DNA of 64,000 nt from Pectobacterium sp. A5351. GTDB taxonomy: Bacteria > Pseudomonadota > Gammaproteobacteria > Enterobacterales > Enterobacteriaceae. This document shows positions 55,036 through 64,000 of the stretch, piece after piece. The stretch covers positions 3,658,001-3,722,000 of the forward strand of contig NZ_CP116477.1 of assembly GCF_028335745.1 (NCBI RefSeq). Reading direction: 5' to 3'. Position 1 is the stretch's first letter. Every line of letters begins with the position of its first letter. The translations under genes were made by a program, and so were the position numbers. The notes below the pieces were generated by a model. That model ran no database searches and was not told where the DNA came from. It saw only the letters and a list, made by a program, of their open reading frames with translations.

Positions 55036-55986
55036 TTAATCTACCTGTTTGACTTCAACACGCAGCTCTTTCGGCACTTCAAAGACGATGTTTTCTTCAC
55101 GTCCCTGCATTTCAACAGCAACCTTGCCGCCCAATGCTTTCAGGCGCTGAATCACCTGTTGTACCAGAATATCCGGTGCAGATGCGCCTGCGGTTACCCC
55201 AACATGCGAAGCACCTTCTACCCATGCCTCTTGGATATCTTCCGCTGAATCAATCAGATAAGCTGCTTTCCCCGCTCTCTGTGCCAATTCAGCAAGACGG
55301 TTAGAGTTTGAGGAATTTTTAGAGCCCACAACAAACACGACATCCGCCTTATCCGATAAATGGCGAACCGCTTCTTGACGATTGGTCGTGGCATAACAGA
55401 TATCATCTTTACGCGGCCCGACAATCTGCGGGAAACGCCCACGCAACGCGTCAATCACCGCATAGGTATCATCAACTGAAAGCGTGGTTTGCGTCATAAA
55501 GCACAGATTGCTTTCATCTTTTACCTGTAGCTGCCAGACATCCTTAGGGGATTCCACCAGATACATGCCACCATCCACATTGCTGTACTGACCCATCGTC
55601 CCCTCAACTTCAGGGTGTCCGGCATGCCCAATAAGAATCGCCTCCACGCCTTTCTTACTGGCTCTGGCCACTTCCATATGCACTTTGGTTACCAGTGGAC
55701 AGGTGGCATCGAATACCGTCAGGTCACGGCTTTTTGCTTCATTACGTACCGCTTGCGAAACGCCATGTGCCGAGAAAATCAGAATCGCGCCGTCCGGCAC
55801 GTCTTCAATCTGCTCAATAAAAATCGCGCCACGTTCGCGTAATCCGTTAACCACATAGCGGTTATGCACCACTTCATGACGGACGTAGATCGGCGTACCA
55901 AACAGCTCCAGCGCGCGCTCCACAATGCTGATAGCACGATCGACACCGGCACAAAAGCCGCGTGGATTAGCCAGCAGGATCTGCAT
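55036..55986 (-). CDS. ispH: 4-hydroxy-3-methylbut-2-enyl diphosphate reductase
   Basis: A 316-residue iron-sulfur enzyme, the last step of the MEP isoprenoid pathway, giving IPP and DMAPP. The three cluster cysteines are conserved in [11 protein letters not shown] (residue 12), [11 protein letters not shown] (residue 96) and [10 protein letters not shown] (residue 197). The His and Glu needed for proton transfer are present. It overlaps the end of fkpB by 20 bases and so is part of the ribF-ileS-lspA-fkpB-ispH unit. Confidence 0.96.
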   Translation of the reverse strand: MQILLANPRGFCAGVDRAISIVERALELFGTPIYVRHEVVHNRYVVNGLRERGAIFIEQIEDVPDGAILIFSAHGVSQAVRNEAKSRDLTVFDATCPLVTKVHMEVARASKKGVEAILIGHAGHPEVEGTMGQYSNVDGGMYLVESPKDVWQLQVKDESNLCFMTQTTLSVDDTYAVIDALRGRFPQIVGPRKDDICYATTNRQEAVRHLSDKADVVFVVGSKNSSNSNRLAELAQRAGKAAYLIDSAEDIQEAWVEGASHVGVTAGASAPDILVQQVIQRLKALGGKVAVEMQGREENIVFEVPKELRVEVKQVD

Positions 55987-56440
55987 GTGCTACCTCCTGT
56001 TGTACGGGATCGATATCCAGCACTTCGAGATCGAAGGTTATCGCCTGGCCGGATAGAGGATGGTTGAAATCCACGGTGACGGACTCTTCGGTCACATCGC
56101 GGATAATCCCCGGCATATCATTTCCGGCAACACCACTGAACAGCATGATGGTACCCACATCCGGCACGCCGGTCTGAGCGAAATCACGACGCAGGAAGAA
56201 CTGGATCAGGTTCGGATTGGTCGGCCCAAAGGCCGACTCCGGCGGCAGCGTAAACTTGCGTTTATCACCACGCTTCAATCCCAACAGATGTTGTTCCAAC
56301 GCGTCAGACAGGCTGCTATCGCCAAGGCGGAACAGCGCTGGCTTGCCGCGCTCACGCGTAGACTCGGCCGTGGAGCCATCCTCCAGCGTGAGAATAAAAT
56401 GCACCAGCAGCGCGCTGCTGTGCTGCACAGTCTCGGACAT
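55967..56440 (-). CDS. fkpB: FKBP-type peptidyl-prolyl isomerase
   Basis: A 157-residue SlpA-type FKBP. The FKBP half-domains are visible: [16 protein letters not shown] at the N terminus and [32 protein letters not shown] at the C terminus, with an inserted-flap chaperone region between (about residues 70-115). It acts in the cytoplasm as a proline isomerase and chaperone. Its start overlaps the lspA stop by one base, and its end overlaps ispH. Confidence 0.95.
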   Translation of the reverse strand: MSETVQHSSALLVHFILTLEDGSTAESTRERGKPALFRLGDSSLSDALEQHLLGLKRGDKRKFTLPPESAFGPTNPNLIQFFLRRDFAQTGVPDVGTIMLFSGVAGNDMPGIIRDVTEESVTVDFNHPLSGQAITFDLEVLDIDPVQQEVAHADPAG

Positions 56441-56952
56441 CAGTGACCCTTTTGCTTAGCGGTATCAGTATCATCATGCGTACTGAAAAACCCTTCCAGT
56501 ACGATGAGCGCCGCCCCAATGCAGATGGCGGTATCGGCAAGGTTAAACGTGGCGAAGTGCCAGTCACCGACATAGAAGTCGATGAAATCGACGACAAAGC
56601 CATGCCATGTCCGATCAAACAGATTGCCCAATGCGCCGCCGATAATCAGCGAATACGCAATGTTATTCAGCCAGTGTTTGACGCTACCACGGTACATCAT
56701 CACCAACAGCACAACCACGATGGCAATCGCGATACCAGCAAAGAACCAGCGTTGCCAACCGCCTTTATCTGCCAGGAAGCTGAATGCTGCACCGTAGTTA
56801 CGGGCGTAATGCAGATTCAAAGAAGGCATTACCGGCACCGTATCTCCCAGCGCAAAGTAGGCGAGGATCAACTGTTTACTACTAACATCTATAGCTAAAA
56901 CCAGTATTGCCAGCCAGAGCCAGCGCAGTCCACTCGAACAGATCTTATTCAT
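56440..56952 (-). CDS. lspA: Lipoprotein signal peptidase
   Basis: A 170-residue aspartyl protease with four membrane helices that removes signal peptides from lipoproteins after diacylglyceryl transfer. The catalytic Asp residues lie in [14 protein letters not shown] and [21 protein letters not shown]. Its start overlaps the ileS stop by one base, as in many enterobacteria. Length is close to the 164 residues of E. coli. Confidence 0.96.
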   Translation of the reverse strand: MNKICSSGLRWLWLAILVLAIDVSSKQLILAYFALGDTVPVMPSLNLHYARNYGAAFSFLADKGGWQRWFFAGIAIAIVVVLLVMMYRGSVKHWLNNIAYSLIIGGALGNLFDRTWHGFVVDFIDFYVGDWHFATFNLADTAICIGAALIVLEGFFSTHDDTDTAKQKGH

Positions 56953-59765
56953 CAGACAAATTTACGCTCTTCGCCGTTACCACCCACGTTAGTCGCACAG
57001 CGACCACACACTTCAGGATGATCGGCATTGCTACCGATATCCGTCTCGTAATGCCAGCAGCGTGGACACTTGTGCCCTTCTGCCTCACTTAAGGCAATTT
57101 TCAGTCCGGTGAGTTCCGTTGCCTGCGCGCTATCCGGCGCATTTTCATAACGTTCTACCCGCGCTTTTGACGTCAACAGCGCGAAATGCAGTTCCTGACG
57201 CAACTGGCTCAGCTTGCCCACCAGATTGGCATCGGCGTACAGCGTAACGGAGGCTTCCAGCGATCCACCGATGCGCTTGTCATTACGCGCTTGCTCGATG
57301 ACTTTGTTCACTTCGCTACGCACTTTCAGGACATCCGCCCAGAACGCATCGTTCATGGTTTCTGCGCTATCCAGCGAGAACAGACCGTCATACCATTCTT
57401 CGGTAAACACGTACTGCGCACGCTCTCCCGGCAGGTAGTTCCAAATCTCATCTGCTGTGAAGGACATGATCGGTGCCATCCAACGCACCAGCGCTTCTGA
57501 GATATGGTATAGCGCAGTCTGGCAACTACGACGTGCAACGCTATCGCTTTTTGCCGTGTACTGACGATCTTTAATGATATCCAGATAGAATGAACCCATC
57601 TCGATCGAGCAGAACTGCATCAGGCGTTGAACGACGCGGTGGAAATCATAGCTTTCATACGCTTCAAGGATCTCTTCCTGCGCGGCTTTCGCACAGCCAA
57701 CCGCCCAGCGATCCAGCACAACCATGTCTTCTGGTTTCACACAATCTTTCTGTGGATCAAACCCATTCAGGTTCGCTAACAGGAAACGCGCGGTGTTACG
57801 AATACGGCGATAAGCATCAGCAGAGCGCTTCAGGATCTCATCGGACACGGCGATTTCACCAGAGTAATCCGTTGAACCGATCCACAGGCGCAGAATGTCA
57901 GCACCCAGCTTGTTCATCACATCCTGCGGGCTAACCGTATTACCGATCGACTTAGACATCTTACGGCCCTGACCATCAACGGTGAAACCGTGGGTCAGTA
58001 CCTGACGATAAGGCGCTTTGCCTTTCATCGCCGTGGAGATCATGAGAGAAGACATAAACCAGCCACGATGCTGATCAGAGCCTTCCAGATACATGTCTGC
58101 CGCATTACCGTGAAACTCAGGACGAACATCAACCACCGATGAATGTGTAGAACCAGAATCGAACCACACGTCCAAGGTATCAGGCACTTTGACATAGTTC
58201 TCAGCATCATCACCCAGCACCTCAGCCGGATCGAGATCCCACCATGCCTGAATGCCGTCGGCTTCAACACGTTTCGCCACGGCTTCAATCAGCTCAGCAG
58301 TGCGCGGATGCAGTTCTTCCGTCTCTTTATGAACGAACAGAGACATCGGCACGCCCCAGGTACGCTGACGGGAGATACACCAGTCAGGACGGTTGGCGAC
58401 CATCGCTTCGATACGCGCCTGACCCCAATCTGGGATCCACTGCACGCCTTTGATTTCAGACAGTGACTGCTTACGCAGGCCTTTCTGATCCATGCTGACA
58501 AACCATTGTGGCGTGGCACGGAAAATGATCGGCGACTTATGACGCCAGCAGCACGGGTAGCTGTGCTGTAATTTCTCTACGTGCAGCAACATGCCTTTTT
58601 CACGCAGGATTTCAACGATCAGATCGTTGGCTTTGAAAACGAATTTGCCGTCCAGTTCAGGATACGTACCGCTCAGGTAGCAACCGTTCGGTCCAACCGG
58701 ATTAGCGATTTCCAGATTGTATTTCTGGCTGATCACATAGTCGTCAGGACCGTGACCACCAGCGGTATGCACCGCACCGGTACCCGCATCCAGCGTCACA
58801 TGCTCGCCCAGAATGGCCGGTACGTCGAAGCCCAGGAACGGATGTTTGAAACGCAGCAGTTCAAGATCCGCGCCTTTACAGTCGCCCAGAACGATCCACT
58901 GCGTCACGCCGACGCGCTTCATCACGCTTTCAACCAGATCGGCTGCCAGAATCAGCGCCTGACCGTCAATCTGCACCAACTGATAATCGAATTCCGCATT
59001 CAGTGAGATCGCACGGTTTGCTGGCAGCGTCCACGGCGTCGTTGTCCAGATCACCAGTGAAACAGGGCCATCTACGCTACTCACACCAAACTTGGCTAAT
59101 ACCGCGGGCACATCGCTGGCGTTAAACGCGACATCAATGGATGGAGAGGTTTTGTCGTAGTATTCAACTTCTGCTTCTGCCAGTGAAGAACCGCAGTCTA
59201 CACACCAGTGAACCGGCTTGGCCCCTTTGTGCAGGTGACCGTTTTCAATAATGCGTCCCAACGCACGAATGATGTTCGCTTCGGTTTTGAAATCCATCGT
59301 CAGGTAAGGACGATCCCAGTCGCCCAGCACGCCAAGACGAATAAAGTCGGCTTTTTGACCGGCAACCTGCTCTGCTGCATATTTGCGACACTCAGCGCGG
59401 AATTCAGACGCGCTGATTTTTTCACCCGGCTTGCCGACCAGCTGCTCTACTTTCAGCTCAATCGGCAGACCGTGGCAGTCCCAGCCCGGCACATAAGGAG
59501 AATCGTAGCCAGACAGGCCCTTCGATTTAACGATAATATCTTTCAGAATCTTGTTAACTGAGTGACCAATGTGAATACTGCCGTTCGCGTACGGAGGGCC
59601 ATCGTGCAGAATGAAGGTCTTCTTTCCTTTCTTCGCATTGCGAATAATCCCGTACAGATCCTGTTCATACCAACGTTTCAGCATGTCAGGTTCGCGCTTG
59701 GCCAGATCGCCACGCATCGGGAACCCTGTTTCCGGCAAGTTCAGGGTAGTCTTATAGTCACTCAT
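56952..59765 (-). CDS. ileS: Isoleucyl-tRNA synthetase
   Basis: A 937-residue class-I aminoacyl-tRNA synthetase. The HIGH motif is in [11 protein letters not shown] (about residues 62-65). The editing domain (CP1, about 200-400) contains [13 protein letters not shown]. The KMSKS motif is in [10 protein letters not shown] (about 602-606). The C terminus has a zinc finger with cysteines in CPRCW and CGRC. This is the bacterial, mupirocin-sensitive type by architecture. It lies between ribF and lspA. Confidence 0.97.
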   Translation of the reverse strand: MSDYKTTLNLPETGFPMRGDLAKREPDMLKRWYEQDLYGIIRNAKKGKKTFILHDGPPYANGSIHIGHSVNKILKDIIVKSKGLSGYDSPYVPGWDCHGLPIELKVEQLVGKPGEKISASEFRAECRKYAAEQVAGQKADFIRLGVLGDWDRPYLTMDFKTEANIIRALGRIIENGHLHKGAKPVHWCVDCGSSLAEAEVEYYDKTSPSIDVAFNASDVPAVLAKFGVSSVDGPVSLVIWTTTPWTLPANRAISLNAEFDYQLVQIDGQALILAADLVESVMKRVGVTQWIVLGDCKGADLELLRFKHPFLGFDVPAILGEHVTLDAGTGAVHTAGGHGPDDYVISQKYNLEIANPVGPNGCYLSGTYPELDGKFVFKANDLIVEILREKGMLLHVEKLQHSYPCCWRHKSPIIFRATPQWFVSMDQKGLRKQSLSEIKGVQWIPDWGQARIEAMVANRPDWCISRQRTWGVPMSLFVHKETEELHPRTAELIEAVAKRVEADGIQAWWDLDPAEVLGDDAENYVKVPDTLDVWFDSGSTHSSVVDVRPEFHGNAADMYLEGSDQHRGWFMSSLMISTAMKGKAPYRQVLTHGFTVDGQGRKMSKSIGNTVSPQDVMNKLGADILRLWIGSTDYSGEIAVSDEILKRSADAYRRIRNTARFLLANLNGFDPQKDCVKPEDMVVLDRWAVGCAKAAQEEILEAYESYDFHRVVQRLMQFCSIEMGSFYLDIIKDRQYTAKSDSVARRSCQTALYHISEALVRWMAPIMSFTADEIWNYLPGERAQYVFTEEWYDGLFSLDSAETMNDAFWADVLKVRSEVNKVIEQARNDKRIGGSLEASVTLYADANLVGKLSQLRQELHFALLTSKARVERYENAPDSAQATELTGLKIALSEAEGHKCPRCWHYETDIGSNADHPEVCGRCATNVGGNGEERKFV

Positions 59766-59796
59766 TAGATTCTCGATTTCGTTTCGGCTAGAAAAA

Positions 59797-60738
59797 TTAA
59801 ACCGGTGTCGTTAACCCGAAGAACGTCCGGGCTGTCACCACATCATCGGCGATTTGCTGTTTTAACGCATCGAGCGAAGCAAAACGCTGTTCATTACGGA
59901 TCTTTTTACGCAGTACGACTTCAATATGACGACCATAAAGGTTCATCGTCACGTCCAGCAAATGCACTTCAAGCTGCTGGCGTTTGTCACCGTTTACGGT
60001 TGGACGCGTGCCAATATTGGCAACGCCCGGCAGCGGTTCTTGCCCCAGCCCATAAACGCTGACGGCATACACGCCGCTAACAGGGGAAACCTGACGTTTC
60101 AGCGGCAGGTTGGCGGTAGGGAACCCAATGGTTCGCCCCAATTCTTTGCCATGTTCCACGCGTCCGGAAATGCAGTAAGGGTGACCCAGCAGGCTTTCCG
60201 CCAGCTCGAGTTCATCGCGACTGAGCGCTTCCCGCACGGCAGTGCTGCTAACCCGTTTACCGCCATTACAGAACGAATCGGTGCTGATGACATCAAATCC
60301 CGACTCACGTCCAGCCTTCTGTAATAACAGGAAATCTCCCTGACGACCAGCCCCGAAGCGGAAGTCATCCCCCACCACCAGAAACTTCACGCCCAATTTC
60401 TTCACCAGCAGAGAAGAAACAAACGTCTCGGCATCGTTGGCGGCAAAATGCGCGTCGAATCTGACGCACAGCAGATAGTCCACGCCAGCCTGCGCCAGAT
60501 ATTTCACCTTGTCACGCAGACGCGTCAAACGGGCAGGCGCTTTTTCCGCCGCGAAGAGTTCCAGCGGCTGTGGTTCAAAAATCATCACCATCACCGGCAG
60601 CCCACGAGCGCGCCCTTCCTGCTTCAGTCGTTCAAGCAGCATTTGGTGTCCGAGGTGCACGCCGTCAAAATTACCAATAGTGAGCACACAGCCGTAATGG
60701 TGTGCCCGAAGATTGTGTATACCGCGAATTAGCTGCAT
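59797..60738 (-). CDS. ribF: Bifunctional riboflavin kinase / FMN adenylyltransferase
   Basis: A 313-residue enzyme making FMN and FAD. The N-terminal adenylyltransferase has [13 protein letters not shown] (about residues 20-32) and the later STAVREAL motif. The C-terminal kinase has [16 protein letters not shown] (about 195-210) and VYAVSV. It is first in the run ribF-ileS-lspA-fkpB-ispH and is divergent from rpsT. Length equals that of E. coli RibF. Confidence 0.96.
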   Translation of the reverse strand: MQLIRGIHNLRAHHYGCVLTIGNFDGVHLGHQMLLERLKQEGRARGLPVMVMIFEPQPLELFAAEKAPARLTRLRDKVKYLAQAGVDYLLCVRFDAHFAANDAETFVSSLLVKKLGVKFLVVGDDFRFGAGRQGDFLLLQKAGRESGFDVISTDSFCNGGKRVSSTAVREALSRDELELAESLLGHPYCISGRVEHGKELGRTIGFPTANLPLKRQVSPVSGVYAVSVYGLGQEPLPGVANIGTRPTVNGDKRQQLEVHLLDVTMNLYGRHIEVVLRKKIRNEQRFASLDALKQQIADDVVTARTFFGLTTPV

Positions 60739-61086
60739 GGCTGGCCCAGAACAAAGGGTTAATATTATGGAAATCGGCGGATTATACCTTGTACAGCGAG
60801 TAAGGTTAACCCGCGATTCGCGCCTTTTGCAGCCACCCTGTAAATCGTGCCAGTATTTGCACGTTTTTTAGCGGAATCCTCGATGGATAACGCCCAGACG
60901 CAGAATATCCAGATAGCCGATGCCCTGCACAATCCGACTTTACCGATGGCAGACAGGGTTTTATCACATTCAGGATGAATTTATGATGCGAAAGGCTGTA
61001 TTCCACCGCGTGAAGCTGCTAAAATCCTGCGCCATCACAACGTAACAAGTGTCGACGTACAAACGACGCTTATTTGCACAAATCCA
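60739..61086. other. Intergenic region between ribF and rpsT
   Basis: About 350 bases without a supported gene. It should hold the ribF promoter and the upstream rpsT promoter. A 31-codon ORF at 60883 was considered and not accepted. Confidence 0.5.
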
Positions 61087-61116
61087 TTGACAAACGAAGG
61101 CTAAACGAGCATATTC
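61087..61116 (+). promoter_or_regulatory. rpsT proximal promoter (P2-like)
   Basis: TTGACA at 61087-61092 is followed, after 18 bases, by ATATTC at 61111-61116. The flanking sequence closely follows the known E. coli rpsT P2 region. A GC-rich stretch follows the -10, fitting stringent control. Confidence 0.7.
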
Positions 61117-61163
61117 CACGGCCTTTGAATTGTCCTCGATTGAATATATTTGGGAGTTGGACC

Positions 61164-61427
61164 TTGGCTAATATCAAATCAGCTAAGAAACGCGCCGTAC
61201 AATCTGAGAAGCGCCGTAAGCATAACGCAAGCCGTCGCTCTATGATGCGTACTTTCATCAAGAAAGTATACGCGGCGATCGCGACTGGCGATAAAGAAGC
61301 GGCACAGAAAGCGTTTAATGACATGCAACCGATCGTGGATCGCCAAGCTGGTAAAGGCCTGATCCACAAGAACAAAGCTGCACGTCATAAATCCAATCTG
61401 GTTGCGCGCATCAACGCCATGCAATAA
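61164..61427 (+). CDS. rpsT: 30S ribosomal protein S20
   Basis: An 87-residue, Lys/Arg-rich helical protein that binds 16S rRNA early in 30S assembly. The start is TTG 61164, giving (M)[20 protein letters not shown]. coli rpsT also begins with UUG. gggag lies seven bases upstream. An in-frame start further up at 61074 is rejected because its extra residues are not part of S20. In E. coli S20 represses its own translation through this weak start. Confidence 0.97.
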   Translation: MANIKSAKKRAVQSEKRRKHNASRRSMMRTFIKKVYAAIATGDKEAAQKAFNDMQPIVDRQAGKGLIHKNKAARHKSNLVARINAMQ

Positions 61428-61453
61428 TCACGCACTTGCGTGTTGTTGCTAAG

Positions 61454-61480
61454 AAAAAACCGGCTCAGGCCGGTTTTTTT
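61454..61480. terminator. Bidirectional terminator of rpsT and nhaR
   Basis: A-rich flank, 7-bp stem AACCGGC / GCCGGTT (61458-61464 with 61469-61475), loop TCAG and a T run. It has T runs on both strands. The nhaR stop codon (61465-61467) lies in the loop, and the nhaR C terminus KKPA is encoded by the stem. Confidence 0.92.
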
Positions 61481-62379
61481 GTGTCTGTAGTATCACTGAA
61501 GAGCGCCGAGAAATCCGCGTTGCATACGCGCTGCACCGCCGGGTGCTGGATCATTCTGGCCGCAAAGATCGCATAATACTCGTCCTGAATGTTCTCGATC
61601 CTGCCGATTTCGACGACATCGCCTTGCTGGTAGATTTCATTGGCATACAGCGATGGCGCAACGAAAATCGCGTCATTGTTAATGCCGAACGCCGTCATCA
61701 GCGCTGCATCATCAAATTCGCCCAAAATAGTCGTCTGAATATTCTGCGCAGTAAACCAGTTCAGCAGTTTACGTCCTAGCATGGTTCGTCGCCCGGGAAT
61801 CAGTAACTTACGCTGTTCAAGGCAGGCGGGAAAAGGCAGCTCAGGCTGCGGACGTTTACAGTAAAAGCTTACGCCACACTCGCCCAGCTTGATTGAAAAT
61901 AGCCCTTCCTGCTGCGTCGAATCCACCGGACAGTCCGACAAAATCATATCCAGCTTATGCTGACTCAACTGCTCCAGCAGCATTTCGTGCGTCGACTCAA
62001 AACAGCGCAAATGGATATGCTCCTGTTCCGTCACGACCGTTTCCAGCACCCTGCTCACCAGTCGTTTGGACAACGCGTCGGCCACACCGACATCGAATAA
62101 CAGGTTCGATTCTTTGCGGTAGTTCACAATATCCAACATTTCCTGGCTAAGCTGGAACATGCTATCCGCATAGCGAAAAACAAGCTGCCCCAGCTCTGTC
62201 GGTTCCAGCCCCCGTCCCTTGCGCTTGAAAAGCTTGCCTTGCAGACGCTCTTCCAGGCATTTAATCTGCCCGGTAATGGTCTGCGGCGTTAAGAACAGCG
62301 TCTCTGCCGCACCAGCAACGGAACCCGACTTATAAACCTGCCAGAAATAATAGAGATGATTAAAATTCAAATGAGACAC
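61465..62379 (-). CDS. nhaR: LysR-family activator of nhaA, NhaR
   Basis: A 304-residue LysR regulator that activates nhaA in response to Na+. The helix-turn-helix segment is [39 protein letters not shown]. The effector domain carries [16 protein letters not shown] and [21 protein letters not shown], as in E. coli NhaR. GTG 62379 is chosen because gaggggg lies upstream and the start then matches [12 protein letters not shown]. It is downstream of nhaA, 32 bases away. Its 3' end runs into the rpsT terminator. Confidence 0.95.
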   Translation of the reverse strand: MSHLNFNHLYYFWQVYKSGSVAGAAETLFLTPQTITGQIKCLEERLQGKLFKRKGRGLEPTELGQLVFRYADSMFQLSQEMLDIVNYRKESNLLFDVGVADALSKRLVSRVLETVVTEQEHIHLRCFESTHEMLLEQLSQHKLDMILSDCPVDSTQQEGLFSIKLGECGVSFYCKRPQPELPFPACLEQRKLLIPGRRTMLGRKLLNWFTAQNIQTTILGEFDDAALMTAFGINNDAIFVAPSLYANEIYQQGDVVEIGRIENIQDEYYAIFAARMIQHPAVQRVCNADFSALFSDTTDTKKPA

Positions 62380-62411
62380 ACTCGCCCCCTCTTCGCGCCT
62401 CCGGCATAGCC

Positions 62412-63608
62412 TCAACCCTTACACGGCTGCACCGCCTTGTCCAGCGTAGGCAACACCCCACGCAGTGCCAGATAGCCGAGCAGCGCCGCCAGCCCCGATG
62501 CCAGCAAGATTCCCAGCTTGGCATAGGTAATCAATTCCGCATCGCCGCCGGAAAAGGCCAGCAGCGTAATGAATATTGACATGGTAAAACCGATACCACA
62601 CAGCACGGACACCGCCACAATCTGGCTAAAGCCAACGCCAGCAGGCAGACGCGCGTAGCCCAGCCGGATGGTTAGCCAACTGAGCAAGGTAATACCCAGC
62701 GGTTTACCAATCAGCAGCCCGGCGGCGATACCCAGACTCAAAGGGGAGAACAGTTTTTCCAGCACAATTCCCTGTAACACAATGCCTGCGTTAGCGAAGG
62801 CAAACAGCGGAATAATCAGAAACGCGACCCATGTTTGTAAACCGTGTTCCAGCGTGGTTGCCGGAGACGTTTCCCCATCGGACGTACGCAAGGGAATAAA
62901 GAATCCGACGATTACCCCAGCCAGCGTCGCATGAACGCCACATTTCAGGATGCAGACCCACAGGACCATCCCCACCAGTAAATAGGCGGATGTTTTCCTG
63001 ACCTGTTGCCTATTCAAATAGGCCAGCGCTGCAACCGCCAACACCGCGCCGCCCAGCGCAGGCCAGAAGATCTGTTGCGTATAAAACAGGGCAATGATCA
63101 GGATCGCCCCCAGATCGTCAATGATCGCCAGTGCCAGCAGGAAGACTTTTAATCCTGCGGGCACGCGTTTGCCCAATAGCGTCAGCACACCAATGGCGAA
63201 CGCAATATCCGTCGCAGCGGGAATAGCCCAACCAGCGCGCGTTACCTCATCCTTTGCGTTGAAAAGCAGAAAGAGCAAGGCGGGAAAAATCATTCCGCCT
63301 ACCGCCGCCGCCAGTGGCAACATTACCTGTTGACGGCTGGCTAACGAGCCTTCAACCAGCTCGCGTTTCACTTCCAGACCAATCAGCAGAAAGAAAATCG
63401 CCATCAGGCCATCGTTAATCCACAGCAGCAGATTTTTATTAATTTCCAGTGCACCAAAGCGCATTTCCACTGGCATCATCAGGAACTGTTGATAGCCAGC
63501 GGCGGTAACAGACCAGTTGGCAAACGCGAGCGCGAAAACCGTTGCCACCATCAACATCATGCCAGCCGCCGCATCCAATCCGATAAAACGGCGAATCATT
63601 GTTATCAT
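62412..63608 (-). CDS. nhaA: Na+/H+ antiporter NhaA
   Basis: A 398-residue inner-membrane antiporter with twelve membrane segments that expels Na+ or Li+ in exchange for protons. The ion-binding aspartates are the pair in [17 protein letters not shown]. The pH-sensor His is in [18 protein letters not shown]. Residues after the start ([19 protein letters not shown]) differ from E. coli; ATG 63599 is an alternative start. Transcribed before nhaR, as in E. coli. Confidence 0.96.
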   Translation of the reverse strand: MITMIRRFIGLDAAAGMMLMVATVFALAFANWSVTAAGYQQFLMMPVEMRFGALEINKNLLLWINDGLMAIFFLLIGLEVKRELVEGSLASRQQVMLPLAAAVGGMIFPALLFLLFNAKDEVTRAGWAIPAATDIAFAIGVLTLLGKRVPAGLKVFLLALAIIDDLGAILIIALFYTQQIFWPALGGAVLAVAALAYLNRQQVRKTSAYLLVGMVLWVCILKCGVHATLAGVIVGFFIPLRTSDGETSPATTLEHGLQTWVAFLIIPLFAFANAGIVLQGIVLEKLFSPLSLGIAAGLLIGKPLGITLLSWLTIRLGYARLPAGVGFSQIVAVSVLCGIGFTMSIFITLLAFSGGDAELITYAKLGILLASGLAALLGYLALRGVLPTLDKAVQPCKG

Positions 63609-63830
63609 TGACTTACTCTCCCATCAGACACGAACGTTAATATCGTACGCCCGCTTTCTTGCCAGCAAGATTACGCAATCTAACCACTCGTTAAAAGCAG
63701 ATTAAAACTGGCATAAAACTCGTAAAAACCGATTTGTTAAGTGGGGAGTTTTAAAGCGAGATATAAAAAACGTCGGGAGCGCTTTTCAACGTTGTGCAGC
63801 AACGGCGCGGGGTGACGAACAAGGATGGCT
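63609..63830. other. Intergenic region between dnaJ and nhaA
   Basis: About 220 bases without a gene. It should contain the nhaA promoter, which in E. coli responds to NhaR and H-NS. No site was placed with confidence. Confidence 0.4.
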
Positions 63831-63835
63831 GTCAT

Positions 63836-63868
63836 AAAAAAACCGGCAGGTTTACCCCACCGGTCTTT
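63836..63868 (-). terminator. Terminator of dnaJ
   Basis: ACCGG (63842-63846) and CCGGT (63860-63864) pair around an inner weaker stem. On the minus strand it runs into a seven-base T run. It lies 30 bases after the dnaJ stop. Confidence 0.8.
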
Positions 63869-63893
63869 TTGATTACGCGTTAACGATAAGCCA

Positions 63894-64000
63894 TTAGCGG
63901 GTCAAATCGTCGAAGAATTTCTTCACGCCATCGAAAAAGCTTTTCGAACGCGGGCTGTTTCTTTCACCAGACGGGCCGCCGAAACTCTCATCGAGTTCTT
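63894..64000 (-). CDS. dnaJ: Chaperone DnaJ, C-terminal end (cut by window edge)
   Basis: The last 34 codons are present and read [22 protein letters not shown], then [12 protein letters not shown] and stop at 63894-63896. This is the C-terminal end of enterobacterial DnaJ, the Hsp40 partner of DnaK. Only the end of the dimerisation region is within the window. dnaJ-nhaA-nhaR-rpsT is the E. coli gene order. Confidence 0.93.
   Translation of the reverse strand, partial: ELDESFGGPSGERNSPRSKSFFDGVKKFFDDLTR

Noticed and set aside
60883..60978. A 31-codon ORF between ribF and rpsT
   Set aside because: There is no convincing ribosome site, no family resemblance, and it lies in a promoter region. 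Not listed as a gene.

Overview
The window reads as chromosome of a soft-rot enterobacterium, most likely Pectobacterium. This genus call rests on the close protein similarity to Enterobacterales families, the local gene order and a secreted family-43 glycosidase; no species is claimed. The core gene order is that of the first two minutes of the Escherichia coli map, read from leuABCD back to dnaJ. Some genes are absent (araBADC, setA, rihC) and others are added.

Region by region. 1-801 is the start of an AMP-binding acyl-CoA ligase. 1030-5921 is the leucine operon leuL-ABCD with its attenuator. 5944-7630 is a decayed IS150-group element fused to a truncated chemoreceptor gene. 8123-9740 is a tryptophanase-type gene behind a TnaC-like arrest peptide. 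9880-11897 is the glucose-phosphate stress locus: small RNA SgrS encoding SgrT, divergent from sgrR. 11947-14048 is an inserted NmrA-like reductase plus LysR regulator, followed by a relic copy of the sgrR 3' end. 14180-17618 is a TPP riboswitch with thiBPQ. 17623-21879 holds a GH43 glycosidase, a dispersed repeat and ivbL-ilvBN. 21977-24492 is yabI and a diguanylate cyclase. 24615-38888 is polB, rapA, rluA, djlA, lptD, surA, pdxA, rsmA, apaG and apaH. 38889-44989 is an accessory island between apaH and folA. 44990-48880 is folA, yjjB, yjjP, a LysE-type exporter, a glyoxalase-like protein and a WYL regulator. 49044-60738 is carBA, dapB, ispH, fkpB, lspA, ileS and ribF. 61164-64000 is rpsT, nhaR, nhaA and the end of dnaJ.

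How the genes work together. Leucine and valine/isoleucine synthesis are each led by a leader peptide rich in the regulating amino acids (leuL, ivbL). Thiamine uptake is controlled by a riboswitch, tryptophan degradation by an arrest peptide, and sugar-phosphate stress by SgrR/SgrS/SgrT. The lptD-surA-pdxA-rsmA-apaG-apaH run couples outer-membrane assembly with housekeeping genes. ribF-ileS-lspA-fkpB-ispH is a tightly overlapping transcription unit.

The accessory island carries relics of at least three insertion sequences, a 5'-truncated PNPOx-type gene, a LysE exporter, a DUF1349 protein, an Gfa-type protein, a LacI-family relic and a probable bicovalent flavin oxidase.

The most unusual observations are a duplicated target-pairing seed in SgrS, a TnaC peptide that runs five residues past its arrest proline, the duplicated sgrR tail that flanks the reductase/LysR cassette, and a 16-bp tandem duplication that builds a staircase of overlapping mini-ORFs into the start of pdxA. 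No single new multi-gene system could be shown.
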